A stretch of 9,950 nucleotides of DNA from Desulfobacterales bacterium (GCA_018334855.1 JAGXLE010000030.1:1-9950); one strand, 5' to 3'; counted from the stretch's first letter, positions 1-6,679 are shown. Translations and numbers: made by a program. The notes: generated by a model not told the origin, from the letters alone.

Positions 1-2594
1 GGGGGCTTCATATCCGCCGTTGTACCGGAAAATTCAATGCTGTAACCACCCGGTGCCGCGATTTGATCAATGCGTTTTTTGGCCTTTGCGGTTACCCGGG
101 ATATACTCATGTCCTGATTCACTCCGGTTATATCTATGGTGGTCTGCAGCTCTTCCCTGGTAATAAAGGGTTGTTCCCTGTCCTCCTCCACGATGGCCAG
201 ACTCCTTAGCGGGACCGGGCCGAAACTGGAATTCACGTAAATATCCTTTATGTCCGCCAGGCTGTTTACATCCGACTGCCGGTATTTTACCCGCAGCGGA
301 ATATCGAGGTAACCTTCCAGGCGCATCCTGGTGGCCGGTATTCCCTGCACCGCAGTCTTTAACTCGCCGGACACCTCTTCGGGGGATGTGCCGTAAACCC
401 GGGCCAGTGCAGGATCTACATTTATATCGTATTCTTTTTCGTCAAAGTACCAGCTCCTGCGCACGTCCACAAGCCCGGGCACGCCCTGCAATTTTTGCAG
501 GCTACGATCCGCCAGTTTATCCAGTACTTTTGGATCGGGCCCGCTGATAATTATATTCAGCGGGGCCTTGGTGGTGGCCATGGGGGTTGCCCCGTACTCA
601 CTGACCCGGTAACTTTTTATCCCGGGTATTTGCCGTATTTTTTTGCGCCATTTTCCCTGAATCTCCCATATGGAATCCGCTCTTTCGGTCCTGTCCACCA
701 GATGCACGGTAATTTTCGCGGACTGGGCGATTGTCCCGCCGGTGCCGAAGCTTAGCGCTCCGGGCTCTGAACCCACTACGGAAGAAACGGTTTTCACTCC
801 GGGCTGTTCATAAATAATATTTTCCACTTTTTGCAAAATATCTTCCACCTGCCCCAGCGAATCCGTGGCCGGCAGGTTGAATTCAACCACGGAAATCCCG
901 GTATCCATGGGAGGCATGAGTTCTCCTCCCACCAGCGATGGGATCGTTCTTACGCTGATCAGAAAAAAGGCAACAACCAAAACAAGGGTGAGCACCCGCC
1001 AGTTCAGGGCTTTTTTTAAAATGAACAAATAGAATTGCCTTATATACCCCACTGCCACATCCACATAAGCAGCCCCCCGCTCTATAAGATTTCCCTTTTT
1101 GGTTTTCTCTGACAGCAACCTGGAGGTCAAAAGCGGGACCAGGGTCAGGGATATGAGCAAAGAGGCCAGCAGAGTGGTGGAAATGGTCAGGCTGAGCCGT
1201 CCAATAGTCCTCTGGGCATAACCTCCGATAAAGATAATGGGCAAAAGCACTGCCACCGTAGTCAGTGTGCCCGCGGTGTTGGCCAGGGCGATTTGCCTGG
1301 TCCCGGAGCTCGAGGCTTCCAGGGCGCTCGGCGAGTCCGGGCCGCGGAAATGGCGATAGATATTCTCCAGAACCACCACCGAGGAGTCAACCACAAGTCC
1401 GGTTGCCACTATCAGGCCGGTCAAAGTAATCATGTTCAGGGTATACGGGGACAACCACAGAATAGCCAGGGTGAACAAAAAAGAAAGCGGCAGACTGAGC
1501 CCCGCGGTCAGGGCTGCCCGGGTATCCGCCAGGAAAAGAAAGATCACCAGGATTGTCAGTATCACGGCCTGGGTAATTGAGCTGACCATGCCACGCATGT
1601 TGATATCTATTAATGGCTGCTGATCCTGGGTGATCTGAAAATCCAGGTTCGGATATTCCGCCTTTAGCTGCGGAAGAAAGGACTTGAACCGCTCGATGGT
1701 CTCTACAGTGGGGCCGTTCTGGGGGTTGATGATACCAAGGGCAATCGACTCCTTTTTATTGCCGTGGTAAAGGGACCTGGGTTCCTGTTCTGCCAGGCGT
1801 ACCTCTGCCAAATCGGACAGCAGCAATTGCCCTTCTCCCCTGCGAAGCAATGGCAGGTTCCGAATGTCCTGCAGTTCTTTGAACTGGCCTGCGGTGCGGA
1901 TCAGATATTCACTGTCGCTGCTGTACAGGGTTCCGGCAGGAACAGAGATGTTCTGTCTGGAAAGCACCCCGATGACTTCTCCCAGAGAAATATCGTTTGC
2001 TGCCAGCTTATCCCGGGAAACCGCAACCTCCACTTCCGGCCTGTGCCCGCCGAAGACATCCACATCCGCAACCCCGTCTAACCGCAGGATCCTGTCCTTG
2101 ATCTGGTTTTCCGCCAGCAGGCGGATATCCCGGAGACTTTTTACACTCTCTTTTCCGGAGCTGACAGCCAGGGTAAGCAAAGGCCGGGACGTGGATTCGT
2201 TTAACTCGTATATGGAGGGAGACTGTGCCCTTTCCGGCAGATCAGACTCAATACGGGCAATGGCGTTTTGAACATCCACAACAGCCTGCCCCGGATCCCT
2301 GGTGTATTTGAATTCCACGGTTACCGAAGAGACCTGGTCCCGGCTGGTGCTGCGGATATTTTCCACTCCGCTGACTGTATTGACCTCTTTTTCTATAATC
2401 TGGGTGATCTTGTCTTCTATATCCCCTGCACTGGCGCCGGGTTGCTGGGTGATGACCACGACCTGGGGCGGGTTGGTATTGGGGAACAGATCCACCGGAG
2501 TACGCACAAATCCGATAATGCCCATGGCAGCTACCAGAAGGACCAGGGCAATCACGGCATAGGGATGATTGAGCGAGGCTCTGGACGGATTCAT
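1..2594 (-). CDS. RND efflux transporter, HAE1/AcrB family (C-terminus cut by window edge)
   Basis: This is an inner-membrane proton-driven resistance-nodulation-division pump that would export drugs or other hydrophobic compounds through a tripartite channel. About 864 residues are visible of the usual 1020-1050, so roughly the last 160-180 lie off the left edge. The start is ATG at 2594, with GGAGG about nine bases upstream and a four-base ATGA overlap with the stop of the fusion-protein gene, which implies translational coupling. The N-terminus has a membrane helix (about residues 12-30) followed by the family pattern PVDLFPNTNPP and a PGASA motif. Transmembrane segments 2-6 fall at about 340-490 and segment 7 at about 531-548, with two large periplasmic loops. 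The TM4 proton-relay motif reads VVDSSVVVLENI: Asp403 matches AcrB Asp407, but the next residue is Ser404 rather than Asp. From memory, a single Asp here also occurs in SwrC-like RND proteins. No outer-membrane TolC gene is visible; it could lie beyond the edge. Substrate unknown. Confidence 0.95.
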   Translation of the reverse strand, partial: MNPSRASLNHPYAVIALVLLVAAMGIIGFVRTPVDLFPNTNPPQVVVITQQPGASAGDIEDKITQIIEKEVNTVSGVENIRSTSRDQVSSVTVEFKYTRDPGQAVVDVQNAIARIESDLPERAQSPSIYELNESTSRPLLTLAVSSGKESVKSLRDIRLLAENQIKDRILRLDGVADVDVFGGHRPEVEVAVSRDKLAANDISLGEVIGVLSRQNISVPAGTLYSSDSEYLIRTAGQFKELQDIRNLPLLRRGEGQLLLSDLAEVRLAEQEPRSLYHGNKKESIALGIINPQNGPTVETIERFKSFLPQLKAEYPNLDFQITQDQQPLIDINMRGMVSSITQAVILTILVIFLFLADTRAALTAGLSLPLSFLFTLAILWLSPYTLNMITLTGLIVATGLVVDSSVVVLENIYRHFRGPDSPSALEASSSGTRQIALANTAGTLTTVAVLLPIIFIGGYAQRTIGRLSLTISTTLLASLLISLTLVPLLTSRLLSEKTKKGNLIERGAAYVDVAVGYIRQFYLFILKKALNWRVLTLVLVVAFFLISVRTIPSLVGGELMPPMDTGISVVEFNLPATDSLGQVEDILQKVENIIYEQPGVKTVSSVVGSEPGALSFGTGGTIAQSAKITVHLVDRTERADSIWEIQGKWRKKIRQIPGIKSYRVSEYGATPMATTKAPLNIIISGPDPKVLDKLADRSLQKLQGVPGLVDVRRSWYFDEKEYDINVDPALARVYGTSPEEVSGELKTAVQGIPATRMRLEGYLDIPLRVKYRQSDVNSLADIKDIYVNSSFGPVPLRSLAIVEEDREQPFITREELQTTIDITGVNQDMSISRVTAKAKKRIDQIAAPGGYSIEFSGTTADMKP

Positions 2595-3775
2595 TGAATA
2601 ACCTCCACCTTTTCACCTGAAGAAAGCCTGTTCCAGCCCAAAAAGGTGCTTCGAACAACCCGGGCCCCGGGAGAAACGCCCTTAACTGCAACCTTGTCCC
2701 CGCTCATCCCCAGCACTTCTATCGGTTTTGCCTGCAAGCGTCCCTTATCCACCGCAAATACGTGCTTCTCACCCCCGGGCGAAGGAATCAGGGAAGAACG
2801 GGGCACCAGGGTGACATCCCGCAATTTTTCCACTATCACGGAAACAGGAAAATAAGCTCCCGGAGTTAGGCCCTTCCTGTCTTTTCCTTCCAGCCACACT
2901 TCGGCTTTTTTCATCCTGGCCCGGTTCAGGGAGGGATGCACCAGGCTGAGCCTGGCTCTTTTGTCCTGCCCCTGTACGGAAAAAACAACTTCCTGGCCCC
3001 GGCTTACATCAGGGAAATCCGCCTGAGGTATATCAAAGGAGAGCTTCAATATTTCCCTGTCCTCAACCTTTAGCAGGAGCTTCGAGGGCGAGGCCATATC
3101 TCCGGGATCCACCAGCCGCTCGCTGACAACCCCGTTGTATTGGCTGGTTATTGTATAGTAGTCCAGTCTCGCCCGGAGCTCTTTTTTTTGACTGCGCAGG
3201 GAGGAAATACGCTCTTTTATCGCCGTGGTCTTTTTTTTCGCCGCCGTGAGTTTACCCCTTACTTCTGCGGCCTTTTCCGCGACCCTTTCCGCCTCTGAGG
3301 CGGAAACCGCATTTTTTTCCAGCAAATTTTGATTACGCTCTTTCTCCGATTCCCAATACCGGTAGGAACTCTCCAGGGCTCTGACCGTGGCCTTGTTTCC
3401 GGATAAATCCGCCCCGGCCTCCCGTATTCTGGCCTGGATCGAATCCAACCTGTAGCGTAACTCTTCTGAATCCAATTCAACCAGAATCTCACCGGAATTT
3501 ACCCAGTCGCCTTCGTCAACGTGCACTGCTTCCACTTTTGCACTGACCTTGGTGGATATCCCTGATTTCAGGGCCGGTCTTACAACACCCAGGTAATCCT
3601 TTTTCCTGTGCAGATCTCCTTTTTCGGCTTTCACTACAGTCACCGGCATTGGTTTTCTCCCGTACTCAGGGACCTGCTCCAGTTCCTTTTTTTTCTGAAT
3701 GACCAAAGACACGGCTCCCGCCAAAACTCCCGCCACTACTACTACAAGCAGAACAATCCTTAATTTTCGTTTCAT
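2591..3775 (-). CDS. RND/HlyD-type periplasmic membrane fusion protein (efflux adaptor)
   Basis: This is the periplasmic adaptor that would link the downstream RND pump to an outer-membrane channel. The 394 residues are a normal length for the AcrA/MdtA group. Residues about 6-26 form one hydrophobic helix after a basic start (MKRKLR). There is no lipobox cysteine, so it is probably anchored by an uncleaved helix rather than a lipid. Next come the first lipoyl/barrel-sandwich half (about 70-105, with VHVDEGDWVNSGE), a charged alpha-helical hairpin (about 108-205, rich in Glu/Lys/Arg), the second lipoyl half (about 212-240, with YNGVVSERLVDPGD), then a beta-barrel and a membrane-proximal domain to the end. 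ATG at 3775 has GGAG about ten bases upstream; an overlapping ATG four bases earlier is out of frame. The gene is first in the operon and its stop overlaps the pump start. No TetR or other local regulator is adjacent. Confidence 0.95.
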   Translation of the reverse strand: MKRKLRIVLLVVVVAGVLAGAVSLVIQKKKELEQVPEYGRKPMPVTVVKAEKGDLHRKKDYLGVVRPALKSGISTKVSAKVEAVHVDEGDWVNSGEILVELDSEELRYRLDSIQARIREAGADLSGNKATVRALESSYRYWESEKERNQNLLEKNAVSASEAERVAEKAAEVRGKLTAAKKKTTAIKERISSLRSQKKELRARLDYYTITSQYNGVVSERLVDPGDMASPSKLLLKVEDREILKLSFDIPQADFPDVSRGQEVVFSVQGQDKRARLSLVHPSLNRARMKKAEVWLEGKDRKGLTPGAYFPVSVIVEKLRDVTLVPRSSLIPSPGGEKHVFAVDKGRLQAKPIEVLGMSGDKVAVKGVSPGARVVRSTFLGWNRLSSGEKVEVIQ

Positions 3776-4286
3776 ACATAAACTCCGGATTTACTTTGCC
3801 ATATCAAAATTGACTTTTTACGGTTCCGTCACCCTTGTTTTGCGCAAAAAATCACAACTGAAACAATAACAACAAAACACTGATTATGCGATACTGTCAA
3901 TTGACCGGGAAGTCTTTTGGCTCCACATTGCCATATCATGGTCTTTTCTGATCATCCGGGACAATTTTCATATCTTTTACCGCGCGGCGAAAACCATGTA
4001 CTTGATCCAGGTCAAGTGAAAAAGGCCGTTAACATCTGCCGATCAAAAAGCGGCAAGGAGATAAACAGTGTGGCAAAAATCCTGATTTCCGTGGCAGAAA
4101 AGTCTCTACGATCTGATCCGCTAAAGCGACAGGGTGATCACTTTCTAAGCCGGAGATCAAACAAATTCCTTTGGCACCATCTGTTGCCCCATTTCCGGTT
4201 ATTTGACATCGAGAGCCCCGGGTTTATACTTAAAATTACAAGCAGCCATTTCTAAATCGATATTCAAGATTCAAGGAGGTTCTGGC
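3776..4286. other. Long intergenic region between divergent efflux operon and rseC-like gene
   Basis: This stretch of about 510 bases separates two divergent transcription units and must hold the promoters of both. I see no convincing gene: the one open stretch (about 3917-4255) lacks an ATG start, a ribosome site and a recognisable domain. Visible structure includes a 12-base palindrome TTTTGCGCAAAA (3838-3849), a 10-base palindrome GTCAATTGAC (3896-3905) and an FNR-like palindrome (4001-4016). A perfect TTGACA on the minus strand (3895-3900) has only a poor -10 (TTTTGT) at 17-base spacing. No clear terminator or small RNA is visible. Confidence 0.6.
4001..4016. promoter_or_regulatory. CRP/FNR-family operator-like palindrome
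   Basis: The sequence CTTGATCCAGGTCAAG has perfect CTTGA/TCAAG arms with a six-base centre. Its core TTGAT-N4-GTCAA differs at one position from the classical FNR box TTGAT-N4-ATCAA. FNR, DNR and HcpR regulators of the CRP/FNR family bind sites of this form. It lies about 270 bases upstream of the rseC-like gene and about 225 upstream of the efflux operon, so its target is uncertain. A weak plus-strand -10 (TAACAT, 4030-4035) follows. That spacing is shorter than usual for class II activation, so the site could block a promoter instead. The identity of the regulator is an inference. Confidence 0.5.
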
Positions 4287-4757
4287 ATGGCCAGACAACT
4301 CGGTGTAGTCACAGAAGTCAAAGAAAACAGCGCAATGGTCAAAACCAATCGTGCACCGGCATGCCAAGGCTGCTGCCAGCAAGGCGCCTGTCACATAATG
4401 GGCGGGGGAAGGGAAATGGAAGTAGAAGCGCTTAACCTGATACATGCAAAAACCGGGGATACAGTGACATTGGAATACGGCTCCGGCCGCAGACTCGGGC
4501 TTTCATTGCTGATCTATATTTTTCCTGTCTTTGCACTGGTAATAGGAGCTGTTATCGGTAATTATCTAGCCCCGGCCCTGGGTGCTGATCCGTCTATGCT
4601 TGCCGCAGGAATCGGATTTATCGGACTTCTTATCGCCCTGGGCTTTTTATTGGCACTGGAAAAAAAGGCAAAGCAGTCGGATAAATACAAACCGAGCATA
4701 GTCAGGGCAAAGCGCAGCCCCCCGGCCGCCACGGAAAAATGCGAACTGTGTCATTGA
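4287..4757 (+). CDS. RseC/MucC-family (SoxR-reducing-system-like) membrane protein
   Basis: This is a small inner-membrane redox protein of 156 residues. In the RseC/MucC family an N-terminal Cys-containing domain precedes two membrane helices. E. coli RseC helps re-reduce SoxR together with the Rsx complex, and other members sit with electron-transport genes. Seen here: an N-terminal domain with clustered cysteines C26, C29, C30 and C35 (CQGCCQQGAC), two hydrophobic segments (about 72-92 and 98-122), and a basic tail ending in a CxxC pair (C152, C155). The start at 4287 is chosen because AGGAGG lies at 4274-4279; a longer in-frame extension to 4203 has no ribosome site. It stands alone, with no rpoE/rseAB or rnf genes nearby in this window, so a partner cannot be named. 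The FNR-like palindrome upstream would fit redox control, but this is only inferred. Confidence 0.8.
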   Translation: MARQLGVVTEVKENSAMVKTNRAPACQGCCQQGACHIMGGGREMEVEALNLIHAKTGDTVTLEYGSGRRLGLSLLIYIFPVFALVIGAVIGNYLAPALGADPSMLAAGIGFIGLLIALGFLLALEKKAKQSDKYKPSIVRAKRSPPAATEKCELCH

Positions 4758-4990
4758 GACTCATCCCGCTTCTTGCTTCCTGATAAAAAACATCCGGTGC
4801 ATTTATTCAGCCAATTGCATGCTTTCTGCCACTTTTGTCCCTGTATATGAGATCATCTGCTTTTACAGTGATTTGCAAAAACAGACATACATTAACTCGG
4901 TTTACATTTTCAAACAATTTCAGGATGTAACATTAGTACCCATACTAAACAAAATGCAAATCTAATTTTGCAAATATTAGTAATTCCCTG
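4758..4990. other. AT-rich intergenic gap with short repeats
   Basis: This gap of about 230 bases carries no supported gene and is clearly AT-richer than its flanks. It contains a perfect inverted repeat TTAGTA/TACTAA with a four-base loop (4933-4948), two TGCAAAT direct repeats (4955-4961 and 4969-4975), a CTAAT/ATTAG inverted repeat (4962-4980) and ATTTGCAAAAAC (4871-4882). Composition changes sharply near 4990, where kinase homology begins mid-domain. The region looks like a promoter-type or rearranged segment, but no function can be assigned. Confidence 0.5.
4933..4948. repeat. Perfect short inverted repeat
   Basis: TTAGTA and TACTAA are exact reverse complements separated by CCCA. The repeat lies in the AT-rich gap just ahead of the kinase remnant. 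It could be an operator or a small hairpin. No T-run follows, so it is not an obvious terminator. Confidence 0.45.
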
Positions 4991-5284
4991 AATATCTTTG
5001 TCCAGTCCGGCGGCAGGATCAAGATTCTCGACTTCGGCCCGGCCTGTCCGGTGGGCACCGAGACCTACGAGTTTTTCGGGATGATGAGCTATAACGCGCC
5101 CGAACAGATCTCCGGGGACCCGGGGGATGCCCGAACGGATATCTATTCCCTGGCCGTGCTGGCATATGAGATGTTAACCGGCACAAAACCTTTCGATGAA
5201 TTCCGCAGCAAGGCGGAATCCGCCGGCATGGACTGCCGTATTTCCACGGGCGAACATCGCCGGTGCTACCGGGACAACACGTAA
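4991..5284 (+). pseudogene. Remnant of a Hanks-type Ser/Thr protein kinase (C-lobe fragment)
   Basis: The reading frame encodes a kinase activation segment without the rest of the catalytic domain. It begins at NIFVQSGGRIKILDFG, the strand leading to the Mg-binding DFG motif. It continues through an APE-type motif (YNAPEQ) and the subdomain IX pattern DARTDIYSLAVLAYEMLTG-KPF. Missing upstream are the glycine loop, the ATP-binding Lys and the HRDLKPEN catalytic loop. The frame is open only back to about 4949, and codons before 4991 do not look like kinase. After about 5205 the residues no longer match a kinase, and a stop follows at 5282-5284, so the 3' part is probably frameshifted or lost. 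It cannot be an active kinase. Only a GTG at 5051 could start it internally, with no good ribosome site. A truncated relic of a horizontally acquired or deleted gene is the simplest reading. Confidence 0.75.
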
Positions 5285-5295
5285 CAGCTCAAAGA

Positions 5296-5313
5296 CCGGG
5301 CCAAAAGCCCCGG
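5296..5313 (-). terminator. Possible hairpin terminator after the Rid gene
   Basis: On the minus strand a GC-rich stem (CCGGGG with CCCGG, one mismatch, loop of about four bases) starts about 14 bases past the Rid stop codon. It is followed by only a weak T-containing stretch. It could end the Rid/MetH-activation operon, but the lack of a T-run keeps confidence low. Confidence 0.3.
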
Positions 5314-5326
5314 ACCGGCAAACGGC

Positions 5327-5737
5327 TCAGACGCTGCTGCCGCTTTTGAGAACCGCCGTGGCCCGGATTTCGCACAAAAGCTCGGGCATTACCAGTTCGG
5401 TTACGCCCACCGCGGTCCAGGCCGGAAAATTTTCAGGAATGAACCCGGCCTTGACCTTTAAAAATTTGCCGATTTCCTTCATGGAGGCGTGATACGTGAC
5501 CAGCTCCACTATGTCTTCCAGGCCGGCGCCGGCTTCTGCCAGAACATGCTGCAGGTTGGCAAAGGCCGCCTGCGCCTGGGCCTCGATGCCTTCGGCGACA
5601 TTTCCGTTCTCGTCAATGCCGACCTGGCCGGAGACCCAGACCATGCGGCCGGCGCAGACCGCCTGGGAAAACTGCATGCGCTGGTATATCTTTTCGGTTC
5701 CAGGCGGATTGATCAGGGTTTTTTTTGATGATTCCAT
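5327..5737 (-). CDS. Rid (YjgF/YER057c/UK114) family protein
   Basis: This is a 136-residue cytosolic protein of the Rid superfamily. Family members form trimers, and RidA itself hydrolyses reactive enamine/imine intermediates such as 2-iminobutanoate. Seen here: the N-terminal FSQAV-AGRMVWVSGQVG block, the central ANLQHVLAEAGAGLEDIVELVTY block and the C-terminal PAWTAVGV...CEIRATAVL block, all in family order and at family length. The arginine of RidA (Arg105 in E. coli), normally just after the PA in the last block, is replaced by Trp/Thr. Imine deaminase activity is therefore doubtful, and this is better treated as a non-RidA Rid subgroup. ATG at 5737 is preferred, with AAGGGA about nine bases upstream; a GTG at 5767 would add ten residues. 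It lies 41 bases after the MetH-activation gene on the same strand, so the two are probably cotranscribed. Confidence 0.9.
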   Translation of the reverse strand: MESSKKTLINPPGTEKIYQRMQFSQAVCAGRMVWVSGQVGIDENGNVAEGIEAQAQAAFANLQHVLAEAGAGLEDIVELVTYHASMKEIGKFLKVKAGFIPENFPAWTAVGVTELVMPELLCEIRATAVLKSGSSV

Positions 5738-5778
5738 AAATTTGATTCCCTTCTTCAGATTTTTCACAATGAGAACCG

Positions 5779-6462
5779 CTATTCGTCTACCAATCCGTAG
5801 TCACGGGCCATGTCCCTGTCAAATGCGGCTTTTCTGGATTCGCAATTTTCGCGGGGGCACAGCTGGCAGTTGAAAAATGTCACTTCCGCGGGGAAAAAAA
5901 TGCCGGACTCGGTCTTTGCCGGATGCATGAGCATGTTGGGCGCCAGCCGCACGCCGATGGCGGCTTCCACATCGCCGAGCAGTGAAAACAGCGGCCGCTG
6001 TTGGGAAAGGGGCCAGTCCTCCAAAGAACCCACACTCATGTAGGAGAGCTTTTCCAGCTTGTATTGATCCTGCAATGCAGTTCGCAGGCATTGAATCGCA
6101 TCCTGCAGGGCCACGTTAGCAATGGTGTCAAAGTAGTATTGTTCAAGGTAATCGTCACGGCTTCGGGCCATTTCCTCCAGCTCGGGCCCGATGGTAACTA
6201 CAAAAGGGAAAATCCGGTGCACGGATTCCAGGTTTTTTCGAAGCACCCGGCTTTGAAACCGCACATTTTCGATCATTACGGCATCATCTTCTCTGCCGTC
6301 GATATAGCAGCGTTTATACACCGCTCGGGGCCGGAGGAACCCGGCAGCCTGTTTTATTATTTTTTCAACACCTTGCCATTCCGCACTTTCTGTGTCCAGG
6401 TGCAGGCGTTTGCGGATTTCCGGGGCGTTGATCTGCGGCTGCAGATTGTCGAGCTTCTTCAT
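5779..6462 (-). CDS. Stand-alone MetH-type (B12-dependent methionine synthase) activation-domain protein
   Basis: This 227-residue protein resembles the AdoMet-binding reactivation domain of cobalamin-dependent methionine synthase, without the catalytic and cobalamin modules. In MetH this domain supports reductive methylation of oxidised cob(II)alamin. Stand-alone versions such as Thermotoga TM0269 are known and may partner a split MetH or another corrinoid protein. Seen here: a central helical part with YYFDTIANVALQDA (109-122), the AdoMet-site-like VGSLEDWPLSQQRPLF (144-159) and NMLMHPAKTESGIFFP (176-191). A Cys cluster C199-x2-C202-x4-C207 near the end could bind a metal or FeS centre. No metH is visible in the window. 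ATG at 6462 is the only ordinary start nearby, yet its GGAGG sits 16 bases upstream, longer than ideal. It is the first gene of a likely operon with the Rid gene and is divergent from the flavodiiron gene. Confidence 0.8.
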   Translation of the reverse strand: MKKLDNLQPQINAPEIRKRLHLDTESAEWQGVEKIIKQAAGFLRPRAVYKRCYIDGREDDAVMIENVRFQSRVLRKNLESVHRIFPFVVTIGPELEEMARSRDDYLEQYYFDTIANVALQDAIQCLRTALQDQYKLEKLSYMSVGSLEDWPLSQQRPLFSLLGDVEAAIGVRLAPNMLMHPAKTESGIFFPAEVTFFNCQLCPRENCESRKAAFDRDMARDYGLVDE

Positions 6463-6568
6463 GGGTGTGATCTTTAAACCTCCGCATCTTAATTGATGTT
6501 ACCATAAAAAGGTGATTTCCTCCACCCAATGGTGGTATTCAAATCAAGGCCGATTTGTCCGGGCTGTT

Positions 6569-6601
6569 TATATTATACGCTTTTTTGTTGACTTAAATCA
6601 A
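6569..6601 (-). promoter_or_regulatory. Minus-strand promoter overlapped by an FNR-like palindrome
   Basis: Read on the minus strand, TTGATT (-35, four of six matches) lies 18 bases ahead of a perfect TATAAT (plus positions 6572-6577). Transcription would start near 6565, giving a leader of about 100 bases before the MetH-activation gene. The -35 lies inside the palindrome TTGACTTAAATCAA (plus 6588-6601), so a bound regulator would probably block this promoter. Confidence 0.5.
6588..6601. promoter_or_regulatory. CRP/FNR-family operator-like palindrome between divergent genes
   Basis: TTGACTTAAATCAA has the form TTGAC-N4-ATCAA, one base off the FNR consensus. It sits between the divergent MetH-activation and flavodiiron genes. 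Downstream on the plus strand TTTAAT (6616-6621, five of six -10 matches) could serve the flavodiiron gene. The palindrome centre is 21.5 bases before that box, the same spacing as at the site near 4001. FNR- or HcpR-like control of a flavodiiron gene would make biological sense, but the regulator is inferred. Confidence 0.5.
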
Positions 6602-6679
6602 TGTCCCCGCAATCTTTTAATGAAACAAGCAGTCCAGAAACCCGTTTCTTTGAAACCGAAACCGTATGGAGGTTGTAAA

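Noticed and set aside
2248..2691. Alternative-frame open stretches over the RND pump and fusion-protein genes
   Set aside because: They are shadows of the two real minus-strand genes, which have intact family motifs throughout.
3917..4255. Open frame of about 112 codons in the long intergenic region
   Set aside because: It begins with TTG, has no ribosome site, shows no recognisable domain, and contains the FNR-like palindrome and probable promoter DNA.
4203..4286. N-terminal extension of the RseC-like gene
   Set aside because: No ribosome site supports it, while AGGAGG sits at ideal distance before the ATG at 4287, where family similarity begins.
6512..6679. N-terminal extension of the flavodiiron gene
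   Set aside because: The extension crosses the divergent promoter and palindrome, does not match the family, and a strong GGAGG precedes the ATG at 6680.
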